From Frigidibacter oleivorans (GTDB lineage: Bacteria; Pseudomonadota; Alphaproteobacteria; Rhodobacterales; Rhodobacteraceae): a stretch of DNA of 64,000 nt. The notes below the pieces were generated by a model. That model did not search any database, had not been told where the DNA came from, and was given only the letters and a program-made list of their open reading frames with translations. Of the stretch, positions 1-7,982 are shown piece after piece. Location of the stretch: the NCBI RefSeq assembly GCF_003993775.1, contig NZ_RJRZ01000002.1, positions 394,683 through 458,682 of the forward strand, written 5' to 3'. Every line of letters starts with the position of its first letter. Position 1 is the stretch's first letter. Position numbers and translations under genes: made by a program.

Positions 1-434
1 GTGCCCAGGAACAGGACTGCGATCGACACCATCTGCGCCGTGGTCTTCCACTTGGCCAGCTTCGTCACCTTCAGCAGCGCCGCCTCGACCCCGAGGAATT
101 CGCGCAGGCCCGAGACGAAGACCTCGCGGAACAGGATCACCGTCGCCGGCAGGATCAGCCAGGGATTCATGCCGGAATAGCCGGTAATCACCATGATCGC
201 GATCACCACCATCGCCTTGTCGGCGATCGGGTCCAGCATGGCGCCGAAGCGCGATTCCTGCTTCCACAGCCGTGCGAGATAGCCGTCGAACCAGTCGGTG
301 ACCGCCGCGCCGATGAACAGCGCCAGCGCGGCCCAGTCGGCCCAGGGGCGGCTGAAATACAGGAACATCACCGGCACCCCGGGCGCGGCCAGCAGGCGCA
401 GGACGGTGAGGATGTTGGGGATTGTCCATTTCAT
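1..434 (-). CDS. pgsA: CDP-diacylglycerol--glycerol-3-phosphate 3-phosphatidyltransferase (partial, cut by window edge)
   Basis: Inner-membrane enzyme making phosphatidylglycerol phosphate from CDP-diacylglycerol and glycerol-3-phosphate, the committed step to phosphatidylglycerol. The first 144 codons are visible, starting MKWTIPNILTVLR at the ATG complementary to 432-434. The full CDP-alcohol phosphatidyltransferase signature (DG..AR........G...D...D) is readable as DWFDGYLARLW followed by SRFGAMLDPIADK. Hydrophobic segments flank it. The 3' end lies outside the window. It is transcribed in the same direction as uvrC, with a deaminase gene of opposite orientation between them; pgsA next to uvrC is a common proteobacterial arrangement. 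Confidence 0.93.
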   Translation of the reverse strand, partial: MKWTIPNILTVLRLLAAPGVPVMFLYFSRPWADWAALALFIGAAVTDWFDGYLARLWKQESRFGAMLDPIADKAMVVIAIMVITGYSGMNPWLILPATVILFREVFVSGLREFLGVEAALLKVTKLAKWKTTAQMVSIAVLFLG

Positions 435-535
435 GCCGCAGTCCTAGCCGAAAGCCCGCGCGGCGGGAAGCGGCTGACGACGGGAACCGCAGGGCCCGTC
501 AGCGGGTATTGGCCGCACCAGCATCGCGAGGCAGC

Positions 536-1024
536 ATGGACCTTCCCGAACCGACCTTCGACGACGTGACCCATCTGCGGCAGGCGATCCATCAGGCCAG
601 CCTCGCCCGCGCGCGGGGCGACCATCCCTTCGGCGCCTGCCTTGTCGATGACGAGGGGCGGCTGCTGATGGAGGGCGGCAACACCGTCGTCACCAGCGGC
701 GACGGCACGGCCCATGCGGAACTGGCGCTGCTGTCGCGGGCGATGCGCGAACTGGGGCGCGACCGGGTGCGGGGCGCCACGCTCTATGCCAGCACCGAGC
801 CCTGTTCGATGTGCGCGGGCGCGGCGCGGTGGGCCGGGATCGGCCGCGTCGTCTTCGGCACCCCGCAGGAAGAGATGGCCGGGTTCGGCAGCGCCGGCGC
901 GCAATCGGCCCGTGACATCCGCTGCCGTGCGGTGCTGGCCGCCGCGGGCGGCGAGGTGCAGGTGGTGGGACCGATGCTGCAGACCGAGGCGCGGAAGGTG
1001 CACGAAGGCTTCTGGCCCGACTGA
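536..1024 (+). CDS. Nucleoside deaminase (cytidine/deoxycytidylate deaminase fold)
   Basis: A 162-aa zinc-dependent deaminase. The zinc and catalytic motifs are visible: HAE in GTAHAELALLSRA, and PCxxC in STEPCSMCAGAARWAGI. The N-terminal stretch IHQASLARARGDHPFGACLVD is typical of stand-alone guanine/cytosine/tRNA-adenosine deaminase relatives. An open frame extends upstream to 422, but the ATG at 536 matches the domain start, and the longer form would run antiparallel into the pgsA start region. It lies between pgsA and uvrC on the opposite strand and ends 5 bp from the uvrC stop. The substrate cannot be assigned from sequence; a guanine deaminase-like or general nucleoside deaminase role is plausible. 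Confidence 0.85.
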   Translation: MDLPEPTFDDVTHLRQAIHQASLARARGDHPFGACLVDDEGRLLMEGGNTVVTSGDGTAHAELALLSRAMRELGRDRVRGATLYASTEPCSMCAGAARWAGIGRVVFGTPQEEMAGFGSAGAQSARDIRCRAVLAAAGGEVQVVGPMLQTEARKVHEGFWPD

Positions 1025-1029
1025 CCGGC

Positions 1030-2940
1030 TCAGCCCTTTGCGTGGAAGAAGTCGTGCACCGTCCGGGCGATGGCGCTGGAAATGCCCGGGGCCGCCTCCA
1101 GATCCGCCAGCCCGGCGCGCGCCACCGCCTTGGCGCTGCCGAAATGCTGCAGCAGGGCGCGCTTGCGCGTCGCGCCCACGCCGGGAATGTCGTCCAGCGG
1201 CGTCGCCCCCACCGCCTTCGCCCGTTTCGCCCGATGCGCGCCGATGGCCCAGCGATGCGCCTCGTCCCGCAGCCGCTGGACGAAATACAGCACCGGGTCG
1301 TTGTGGCGCAGGGCGAAGGGCTGCTGGCCGGGGCGGTGAAACTCTTCCTTGCCGGCGTCGCGGTCGATGCCCTTGGCCACGCCCACCATCGGGATGTCCT
1401 CCACCCCCAGCTCCTCGAGAATGCCCTGCACCGCCGAGACCTGCCCCGCGCCGCCGTCGATCAGCAGCAGGTCGGGCCAGGCATCGGTCTGCCGGTCCGG
1501 GTCTTCCTTCAGCAGCCGGGTGAAGCGGCGGGTCAGCACCTCGCGCATCATGCCGAAATCGTCGCCCGGGGTCAGGTCCTGCCCGCGGATGTTGAACTTG
1601 CGGTATTGCGACTTCAGGAAGCCCTCGGCCCCGGCGACGATCATGCCGCCCACCGCATCGCTGCCCTGGATATGCGAGTTGTCGTAGACCTCGATCCGCG
1701 TGGGCGGTCCGTCCAGCCCGAAGGCCTCGGCCAGCCCGTCCAGCAGCTTCGACTGCGTGGCGCTTTCGCTCATCCGGCGGGCCAGGCTTTCGCGGGCATT
1801 GCGGGCGGCGTTCTCCACCAGCTCCGCCTTCTCGCCCCGCTGCGGCACCCCCAGCACCACCTTGCGCCCGGCCCGCTGCGACAGCAGGTCGGTCATCAGG
1901 TCCGCATCCTCGATCGGATGCGACAGCAGGATCAGGCGCGGCGGTTCCTTGTCGTCGTAGAACTGCGCGAGGAAGGCCTGCAGCACCTCCGGCTCTTCCG
2001 CGCCGGCGCCGGTGCGCGGGTAGAAGTCGCGGTTGCCCCAGTTTTGATGCGCCCGGATGAAGAAGACCTGCACGCAGGCCTGCCCGCCCTCCATATGCAG
2101 GGCCACCACATCGGCCTCGGCCACGCCGCGGGGGTTGATGCCCTGCGACGACTGCACGTTGGTCAGCGCGCGGATCCGGTCGCGCAGGGCCGCCGCCCTC
2201 TCGAACTCCATCGCCGCCGAGGCTTCGGCCATCTGCCGCGCCAGTTCCGCCTGCACCCGGGTCGAGCGGCCCTGCAGGAAGCGTTCGGCATCCGATACCA
2301 GCGCGGCGTAGTCCCCGGTGCCCACATAGCCCACGCAGGGGGCCGAACAGCGCTTGATCTGGTACAGCAGGCAGGGCCGGGTCCGGCTTTCGAACATCGA
2401 ATCCGAACAGTTCCGCAGCAGGAACACCTTCTGCAGCTGGTTCAGCGTCCGGTTGACGGCGCCGGCGCTGGCGAAGGGGCCGTAGTAGTTGCCCGGTTCC
2501 GACTTCTTGCCGCGATGCTTCTTGATCTGCGGGAAGGCGTGGCTCTGGCTGACGAGGATGTTGGGAAAGCTCTTGTCGTCGCGCAGCAGCACGTTGTAGC
2601 GCGGCTTCAGCTGCTTGATCAGGTTCTGTTCCAGCAGCAGCGCCTCGGTTTCCGCGCGCGTGGTCAGGAACATCATCTGCGCGGTTTCGCGGATCATCCG
2701 GGCGATGCGCGCCGAATGGCCCGAGGGGCGGGCATAGTTCGACACGCGCGCCTTCAGGTTCCGCGCCTTGCCGACATACAGCACCTCGTTCGCGGCATTC
2801 AGCATCCGGTAGACGCCGGGCGAATTGTCCAGATGACGCACCGCATCCGCGATCACGGCATGACCCGTCAGGGCCGGTGCCGCGCTCTGCCGCGTGTCGC
2901 CGTCGGGGGGCTGGGTCATTCCGTCTCGTTCCGATTCCAT
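1030..2940 (-). CDS. uvrC: Excinuclease ABC subunit C
   Basis: Nuclease subunit of UvrABC nucleotide excision repair; it cuts on both sides of a lesion. The 636-aa protein has the expected layout. A GIY-YIG domain (PGVYRML...[10 protein letters not shown], about residues 40-115) makes the 3' cut. A Cys-rich segment ([18 protein letters not shown]) follows, then a UVR helix for UvrB contact (about 220-256), the RNase H-like 5' nuclease domain ([10 protein letters not shown]) and C-terminal helix-hairpin-helix repeats ([15 protein letters not shown] and a second near the end). Length is normal. No LexA box was recognised upstream; the 276-bp upstream region is unusually AT-rich. Confidence 0.97.
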   Translation of the reverse strand: MESERDGMTQPPDGDTRQSAAPALTGHAVIADAVRHLDNSPGVYRMLNAANEVLYVGKARNLKARVSNYARPSGHSARIARMIRETAQMMFLTTRAETEALLLEQNLIKQLKPRYNVLLRDDKSFPNILVSQSHAFPQIKKHRGKKSEPGNYYGPFASAGAVNRTLNQLQKVFLLRNCSDSMFESRTRPCLLYQIKRCSAPCVGYVGTGDYAALVSDAERFLQGRSTRVQAELARQMAEASAAMEFERAAALRDRIRALTNVQSSQGINPRGVAEADVVALHMEGGQACVQVFFIRAHQNWGNRDFYPRTGAGAEEPEVLQAFLAQFYDDKEPPRLILLSHPIEDADLMTDLLSQRAGRKVVLGVPQRGEKAELVENAARNARESLARRMSESATQSKLLDGLAEAFGLDGPPTRIEVYDNSHIQGSDAVGGMIVAGAEGFLKSQYRKFNIRGQDLTPGDDFGMMREVLTRRFTRLLKEDPDRQTDAWPDLLLIDGGAGQVSAVQGILEELGVEDIPMVGVAKGIDRDAGKEEFHRPGQQPFALRHNDPVLYFVQRLRDEAHRWAIGAHRAKRAKAVGATPLDDIPGVGATRKRALLQHFGSAKAVARAGLADLEAAPGISSAIARTVHDFFHAKG

Positions 2941-3216
2941 GTCCGGGCTGCAATCTTACGCGTCATCGGGCAAGAGAAAACATCTCCACCGTTTCTGTGG
3001 ACAACTCTGTTGGGAACATTCCGCCATGACGGAATCCTCCTTGTTTTCAGGCTCCCTGAGCTGCTCGCACAAGAAATAGGCAAAACGTCAAGCTATTGAT
3101 ATATATTAGTAAAAAATCGGTATGGCGGCAAATCCCTGAAACTATTAAAGGATTCATAACGGAAATGTTACGCTTGTATGGCCGGTGCACAACTTTGCCG
3201 GTCGGCTCACGCAGCG
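2941..3216. other. AT-rich intergenic stretch upstream of uvrC
   Basis: The 276 bp hold no convincing gene. Positions about 3070-3180 are far more AT-rich than the surroundings, with a run of alternating AT and an A6 tract, and probably contain the uvrC promoter. A short inverted repeat (ATTCCG, 6-nt loop, CGGAAT) followed by T-rich sequence lies near 3018-3040. A plus-strand frame from 3096 starts with codons for MIYISKKSVW but runs into obvious antisense of the SDR gene, so it is not called. Confidence 0.5.
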
Positions 3217-3987
3217 TCACTCCGGGCCCAGCACGTCGGGCGTCCGCCAGCCGAGGTGCTGGCCTCCGTCCACGCAGATGAGCTGCCCCGTCACCGCCCG
3301 CGCATCCAGAAGATAGCCGAGCGCCGCCACGATATCGTCCGCATCGGCGCCCCGGCCCAGAACCGTCGCGGCGCGCTGGCGGGCGAAGTGGTCGGCGCTT
3401 TGCCGCGCGCCCTGCATCGTCGGGCCCGGACCGATGGCATTGACCCGGATCGCCGGGGCCAGCGCCTGTGCGGCCGTCCGCGTCAAGGCCCACAACCCCG
3501 CCTTCGCCAGCGAATAGGTCATGAATTCGGGCGTAGGCTTCAGCACCCGCTGGTCGATCATGTTGACGACCAGCGCCGTCGCCACCGGCTCGCCGTCCTG
3601 CGTGCCGGCCGCCGGGGCCTGTGCCGCGAATGCCTGGATCAGCTGGAACGGCGCCCGCAGGTTCGACCCGATATGCCGGTTCCAGCTGTCGCGCGTGGCG
3701 CTGTGGAGCGTGTCGTATTCGAAGATCGAGGCGTTGTTCACCAGCACCGTCAGCGGGCCGAGCGCGGCCGCCGCCCGCCCGACCAGCGCGGCCGTCTGGT
3801 CCTCGTCCAGCAGATCGGCCGCCAGCGTCACCGCGCGCACGCCCGCCGCCCGCGCCTCGGCCGCCGTCGCCTCGGCCGCCTCGGCCGAGCCATGGTAGTG
3901 GATTGCCACGTCATGCCCCCGGCGGGCGAGGCACAGCGCGATCTCGCGCCCGATCCGGCGGGCCGCGCCGGTGACGAGCGCCGTCAT
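3217..3987 (-). CDS. SDR-family oxidoreductase, pteridine-reductase/FolM-like
   Basis: A 256-aa classical short-chain dehydrogenase. The NAD(P) glycine motif is TGAARRIGREIA; the RR after TGAA and the NNASIFEYDTL motif resemble the pteridine reductase/FolM branch rather than FabG. The active-site YxxxK is YSLAKAG, preceded by a hydrophobic VVNMID segment in the position of the catalytic serine strand. The C-terminal GQLICVDGGQHLGW is typical of the family. It is last in a three-gene operon: its ATG overlaps the stop of the upstream 39-aa membrane protein (ATGA). A dihydromonapterin/dihydrofolate reductase activity is only an inference from the motif variant. Confidence 0.85.
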   Translation of the reverse strand: MTALVTGAARRIGREIALCLARRGHDVAIHYHGSAEAAEATAAEARAAGVRAVTLAADLLDEDQTAALVGRAAAALGPLTVLVNNASIFEYDTLHSATRDSWNRHIGSNLRAPFQLIQAFAAQAPAAGTQDGEPVATALVVNMIDQRVLKPTPEFMTYSLAKAGLWALTRTAAQALAPAIRVNAIGPGPTMQGARQSADHFARQRAATVLGRGADADDIVAALGYLLDARAVTGQLICVDGGQHLGWRTPDVLGPE

Positions 3988-4103
3988 CTGCGGACCCCCC
4001 GACGGCGGGGCGGCGCGCCGCGACGGCCGCGCACCCGGAAGGCGCCGACCATGCCCAGTACCGCCATCACCAGCAGAAACAGCAGGACGATCTTCAGCAG
4101 CAT
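3984..4103 (-). CDS. Small conserved-type membrane protein (39 aa)
   Basis: A short gene of 40 codons including the stop. It encodes an N-terminal hydrophobic helix (MLLKIVLLFLLVMAVLGMVG) followed by a very basic Arg/Pro tail (RVRGRRGAPPRRRGVRR). The ATG lies 4 bases after the stop of the S49 peptidase gene, and its TGA overlaps the ATG of the SDR gene, so it is tightly coupled on both sides. From memory, small proteins of this shape sit at the same place in other Rhodobacteraceae. A single-pass inner-membrane protein is expected; function unknown. It may be a partner or regulator of the membrane peptidase. Confidence 0.65.
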   Translation of the reverse strand: MLLKIVLLFLLVMAVLGMVGAFRVRGRRGAPPRRRGVRR

Positions 4104-4107
4104 CCGG

Positions 4108-4929
4108 TCACAGCCCGTAGCGCGACCAGAGCGCATGCTCTTCCGCCGCGCCGATCAGCTGCCCCGCCGCCTCGGTCCCGATCCGGCGCAACAGCGGGCG
4201 GCGCCGCGCCAGGACCGTCATCCGCACCTTGTCGCCATACAGCTCCTTCAGCTTCGGCACCGGATGGGCGATGCCATCGGCAAGCCCCGCCTCGACCGCG
4301 CCCTGCCCGACGAAGACCTCGCCGGTGAACAGGTCGTCGCGCGCCGCCAGCCGGTCGCCGCGCCGGGCGCGGACATGGGCGATGAAGCTGGCATGGATCT
4401 GCTCTTGCAGGCTCTTCAGCCGGTCCACATCCTCGGGCTTTTCCGGGCGGAAGGGGTCGAGGAAGCTCTTCGATCCGCCGGCGGTGTGCACCCGCCGCTC
4501 GATCCCGTGGCGGGCGAGGAATTCGGGAAAGCCGAAGCTGGCCGAGATCACGCCGATGGAGCCGAGGATCGAGCTGTCATCGGCCCAGATGTCATCGGCG
4601 GCACAGGCCAGCCAGTAGCCGCCCGAGGCCGCCACATCCTCGACGAAGGCATGGACGGGCAGCTTCGTCTCGGCCGCCAGACGGCGGATGCGGGCGGCGA
4701 TCAGCGAGGATTGCACCGGCGATCCGCCCGGAGAGTTGACGACCAGTGCCACCGCCGCCGGCCTGCCGCGCCGGAAGGCCCGTTCTACCAGCGGCGCCAG
4801 CCCGGCATCGGTCAGCCCGCCGCCGCCGATCCGGCCGGCGCCGCCGATGGTGCCCTGCAGCCGCAGCACGGATACGCGCGGCGGGCGGGACAGGAAGGGC
4901 AGGGCGGGGCGGCGGGGCATGACGGTCAT
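4108..4929 (-). CDS. S49-family serine peptidase (SppA/SohB-like)
   Basis: A 273-aa peptidase of the signal peptide peptidase A family, which degrades leftover signal peptides or acts in envelope quality control through a Ser-Lys dyad. VNSPGGSPVQSSLIAARI forms the substrate-binding strand. The nucleophile motif is ASGGYWLACAADDIWAD, followed by SILGSIGVI as in SohB/SppA. It is a short single-domain form without the SppA N-terminal repeat. There is no clear N-terminal membrane helix, so it may be cytoplasmic or peripheral. A second ATG three codons in (4920) is an alternative start. First gene of an operon with the 39-aa membrane protein and the SDR gene. Confidence 0.9.
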   Translation of the reverse strand: MTVMPRRPALPFLSRPPRVSVLRLQGTIGGAGRIGGGGLTDAGLAPLVERAFRRGRPAAVALVVNSPGGSPVQSSLIAARIRRLAAETKLPVHAFVEDVAASGGYWLACAADDIWADDSSILGSIGVISASFGFPEFLARHGIERRVHTAGGSKSFLDPFRPEKPEDVDRLKSLQEQIHASFIAHVRARRGDRLAARDDLFTGEVFVGQGAVEAGLADGIAHPVPKLKELYGDKVRMTVLARRRPLLRRIGTEAAGQLIGAAEEHALWSRYGL

Positions 4930-5041
4930 GCCCCCGATCTAGTCCGCGCCGGCCTTCGGAACAAGTCGCGCGCTTGCGCAGCGGGCCCGCGGCAATATCC
5001 TGTGCCAGCCGGGCGGGGGATACCGGGCAGGGGAAGGCAGG

Positions 5042-5929
5042 ATGATCGACAAGCTGGAGATGTTCCTCGCCCTTGCGCGCGAACGGCATTTCGGCCGGGC
5101 GGCCCTTGCGGTCGGGGTGACGCAGCCCACGCTGTCCTCGGCGATCCGGCAGCTGGAAGAGACGCTGGGCGTGCAGCTGGTGCAGCGGGGGTCGCGCTTT
5201 CAGGGCCTGACGCCCGAGGGCGAGCGGCTGCTGGACCGGGCGCGGCGGATCGTGGCGGACACCCGTGCGCTGAAGGACGAGATGCGCGCCGCCCGGCAGG
5301 GCCTGTCGGGGATGCTGCGGATCGGGGTCATCCCCACCGCGCTGCCGCGCATCGCCGAACTGACGGCGCCGCTGTTGGCGCGCGGGCCGGATCTGCGGCT
5401 GACGGTGCTGTCGCGGACCTCGGACGGGATCCTGGCCGGGATCGAGGCGCTGGAGCTGGATGCGGGCGTCACCTATCTGGACAACGAGCCGACCGGCCGT
5501 CTGGCGCAACTGCCGCTGTGGCGCGAAAGCCTGCGGCTGCTGGTGTCGTCGCGCGATCCCCGGGCGGAGCGGGCCGAGGTGACCTGGGACGAGGTGGCGG
5601 GCCTGCCGCTGTGCCTGCTGACCCCCGACATGCAGAACCGCCGGATCGTCGACCGCCACCTGTCGCGCGCGGGCCAGCCCCCGGTCCCGCAGGTCGAGAC
5701 GAATTCCACCATCGCGCTGGCGGCGCATGTGGCCACCGGCCGCTGGGGCTCGGTCGTGCCCGAGGCGCTGGCGGTCCTGTTCGCGCGTTCGGCCGATCTG
5801 GCGGCGGTCCCCATCGCGGGCGTGGGCGCGAGCCATGTGGTCGGCCTCGTCGCGCCGCTGCGAGCGCCGCATCCCCCGCTGCTGGCCGCGCTGGTCGCGG
5901 CGGCCGAGCGGCTCGGCAAGGCGCGGTGA
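5042..5929 (+). CDS. LysR-family transcriptional regulator next to fdhD
   Basis: A 295-aa LysR-type regulator. The N-terminal winged helix-turn-helix is clear (MIDKLEMFLALARERHFGRAA, then VTQPTLSSAIRQLEETLG), followed by the usual linker and an effector-binding domain. It lies immediately upstream of fdhD in the same direction, separated by 62 bp. In relatives such as Paracoccus and Rhodobacter a LysR gene commonly accompanies NAD-dependent formate dehydrogenase genes (fds) and fdhD, so control of formate metabolism is a reasonable inference. The structural fds genes are not in this window. The divergent partner is the S49 peptidase operon, 112 bp away. Confidence 0.9.
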   Translation: MIDKLEMFLALARERHFGRAALAVGVTQPTLSSAIRQLEETLGVQLVQRGSRFQGLTPEGERLLDRARRIVADTRALKDEMRAARQGLSGMLRIGVIPTALPRIAELTAPLLARGPDLRLTVLSRTSDGILAGIEALELDAGVTYLDNEPTGRLAQLPLWRESLRLLVSSRDPRAERAEVTWDEVAGLPLCLLTPDMQNRRIVDRHLSRAGQPPVPQVETNSTIALAAHVATGRWGSVVPEALAVLFARSADLAAVPIAGVGASHVVGLVAPLRAPHPPLLAALVAAAERLGKAR

Positions 5930-5991
5930 GGGCGGTTGCCAGCGGGGACGGGCCGGTCCTAGATGGGCCTGCACCCAGGAAGGAGGCCGCC

Positions 5992-6807
5992 CTGTCCGCC
6001 GATCCGATCCCGCCCCGCCCCGCCTTCACGCCGGCTGCATGGCGCGAGGGTGCATGGCAGCAGGTGGACCGCCCCTTGGCCGAAGAGGTGCCGGTGGCGA
6101 TCACCATCAACGGCACCACGCAGGCGGTGATGATGGCGACACCCGCCGATCTGGAGGATTTCGCCCGCGGCTTCCTGCTGACCGAGGGGCTGGCCCGGCC
6201 GGACGAGATCGAGGAGATGACGATCCTGCCGCTGGCCGAGGGGATCGAGGCGCAGGTCTGGCTGGCCGCGCCCGCCGCCGACCGGGTCGCCGCGCGGCGG
6301 CGGTCGATGGCCGGGCCGGTGGGCTGCGGCCTGTGCGGAATCGACAGCCTGGCCGAGGCGCTGCGCCCCTTGCCGCAGGTCGCCGACGGGCCGCGGGTGA
6401 CCCATGCCGATATCGCCGCGGCCATGGCGGCGCTGGCGGCGGCGCAGCCTTTGCACGACGCGACCCGCGCGGTCCATGGCGCGGGGTTCTGGCAGCCGCA
6501 GGCGCCGATCCTGGTGCGCGAGGATGTGGGCCGGCACAATGCGCTGGACAAGCTGGCGGGGGCGATGCTGGCGGCGGGACGGGAGGCGTCGGCGGGCGTG
6601 GTGGTGCTGACCAGCCGCATTTCGGCCGACATGGTGCAGAAGGCCGCGATCATCGGCGCGCCGGTGATCGTCGCGGCCTCTGCCCCCACGACGCTGGCCG
6701 TGCGCGAGGCCACGCGCGCCGGGCTGACGCTGATCGCGCGCACCCGCGGCGCCGCGTTCGAGCTGCACAGCCATCCGCAGCGCCTGCAGGGCGGGCCCGC
6801 CGCCTGA
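5992..6807 (+). CDS. fdhD: Formate dehydrogenase accessory sulfurtransferase FdhD, probable CTG start
   Basis: FdhD carries sulfur from IscS to the molybdenum cofactor and is required for active formate dehydrogenase. The protein is about 271 aa. The catalytic CxxC loop is present (GPVGCGLCGIDSL), as are the family blocks GTTQAVMMATPADLEDFARGFLLTEG, REDVGRHNALDKL and TSRISADMVQKAA. No ATG, GTG or TTG lies in frame between the LysR stop and the first conserved residues. A strong Shine-Dalgarno sequence (AGGAAGGAGG, 5977-5986) sits five bases before a CTG at 5992, which is therefore the likely start. GTG codons further in would trim the N-terminus. Confidence 0.9.
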   Translation: MSADPIPPRPAFTPAAWREGAWQQVDRPLAEEVPVAITINGTTQAVMMATPADLEDFARGFLLTEGLARPDEIEEMTILPLAEGIEAQVWLAAPAADRVAARRRSMAGPVGCGLCGIDSLAEALRPLPQVADGPRVTHADIAAAMAALAAAQPLHDATRAVHGAGFWQPQAPILVREDVGRHNALDKLAGAMLAAGREASAGVVVLTSRISADMVQKAAIIGAPVIVAASAPTTLAVREATRAGLTLIARTRGAAFELHSHPQRLQGGPAA

Positions 6808-6822
6808 CCTTTCCGATCCGCC

Positions 6823-7839
6823 TCAGGCAGGCATCGGGAACCGCAGGCGCGATACGGTGCCGCCGTCGGGATGGCGGATCATCGCGATATCGGCGTCGAG
6901 TTGCTGGGCGAACTGCCGCGCGATCATCAGGCCAAGGCTTTCGGTCCGGTCCAGCGCGAAATCCGACGGCAGGCCCACGCCGTCATCGTGGATCTCCAGC
7001 AGGGCGCGGGCCGGATCGCTGTCGCAGTCGCGGGACAGCCGGATCCGCAGCTGGCCCGCGCGACCGTCGGGAAAGGCATGTTCCATGGCATTGGCCAGAA
7101 ACTCGGTGGCGATCAGCCCCAGCGGCACCGACTGGTCGGGGCCGATCCGCACCGTCTCGGCCTCGACGTCGCAGCGGATGCGGCCGGCCGCCCCGGCGGA
7201 ATTCAGCAGATCCTCGGACATGTCCTGCAGGAAGCGGGCGAAGTCGATCTGCTGCATGCCGGGGTCGTGCAGCATCCGCTGCATCCGCGCGATCAGCGCG
7301 ATCCGGTTGACCGCCTCGTCCAGCGCCTTGCGCGCCGCCGCGTCGGCCACCTGCCGGCGCTGCAGCTTCAGCAGCGAGGCGACGGCGGTCAGGTTGTTGG
7401 ACACGCGGTGCTGAAGTTCGTGGAACATCAGCCGGCGGGATTCGGCCAGTTCGGCATTGCGCTGCATCTCGCGCGCCTGACCTTCGGCGGCGCGGCGCAT
7501 CAGGTGCAGGATCAGGATGTCGGTCGCCACGATCAGCACATAGAAGCCCATGGCCAGGGCCGAGGACGGGGTCAGCGCCACCGAGCGGAGCGGCGGAATG
7601 AAGAAGTACCAGCTGGCCAGCCCGCAGGCGATGCCGGCGGCCACGCCGGGCCGGATCCCGGCGAAGAAGGTGGTCAGGATCACCGCCGGAAAGAAGGTCA
7701 GGAAGGGAAAGCCCGGCGGCAGGATGCCATCGAGCAGGTAGCGCAGCAGAAAGGCTGCGAGCGAGGCGAGCGCGGCGAAGCTCCATCGCCACATCCGGCT
7801 TCGCGGCACAAGGGACCACGCGCTGATGGCATCGAGCAT
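6823..7839 (-). CDS. Membrane sensor histidine kinase (DUF4118 + HisKA_2/HWE-type)
   Basis: A 338-aa kinase from the ATG complementary to 7837-7839; an in-frame TTG at 7857 is an alternative. The N-terminus has about four membrane helices of the DUF4118 sensor type (FAALASLAAFLLRYLL, FLTFFPAVILTTFFAG, AAGIACGLASWYFF, ALAMGFYVLIVATDIL). The dimerisation/phosphoacceptor box is HELQHRVSNNLTAVASLL, typical of HisKA_2 kinases. The ATPase domain shows EFLANAMEHAF (N box) and IHDDGVGLP (G box). No response regulator gene is adjacent. The gene is divergent from the first glycosyltransferase of the polysaccharide locus, across 143 bp; a link to exopolysaccharide control is possible but unproven. Confidence 0.88.
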   Translation of the reverse strand: MLDAISAWSLVPRSRMWRWSFAALASLAAFLLRYLLDGILPPGFPFLTFFPAVILTTFFAGIRPGVAAGIACGLASWYFFIPPLRSVALTPSSALAMGFYVLIVATDILILHLMRRAAEGQAREMQRNAELAESRRLMFHELQHRVSNNLTAVASLLKLQRRQVADAAARKALDEAVNRIALIARMQRMLHDPGMQQIDFARFLQDMSEDLLNSAGAAGRIRCDVEAETVRIGPDQSVPLGLIATEFLANAMEHAFPDGRAGQLRIRLSRDCDSDPARALLEIHDDGVGLPSDFALDRTESLGLMIARQFAQQLDADIAMIRHPDGGTVSRLRFPMPA

Positions 7840-7982
7840 GTACAGGCACTCCGGCAACCAGCTTCTTCTAGTGGGGGGCGGAATTTCTGTCCACAGCTAC
7901 CCGGCGGAAGCTGCCCCCATCACTTTGCATGTGCAGCGAATGCGCGGTATCCTGCCGCGGCATTGCAGGCAGGGGATATTGC

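Noticed and set aside
431..2953. 840-codon minus-strand frame overlapping uvrC
   Set aside because: Sequence is Arg/Gly/Pro-rich shadow of uvrC in another frame, with no domain.
3096..3281. Short frame MIYISKKSVWRQIPETIKGF... in the AT-rich island
   Set aside because: Second half is antisense of the SDR gene; no ribosome site; likely chance.
3178..6807. Very long plus-strand frame of 1209 codons through the SDR and S49 genes
   Set aside because: Only its last 271 codons (FdhD) have gene-like sequence; the rest is antisense or frame shadow of recognised genes, a common effect at 70% G+C.
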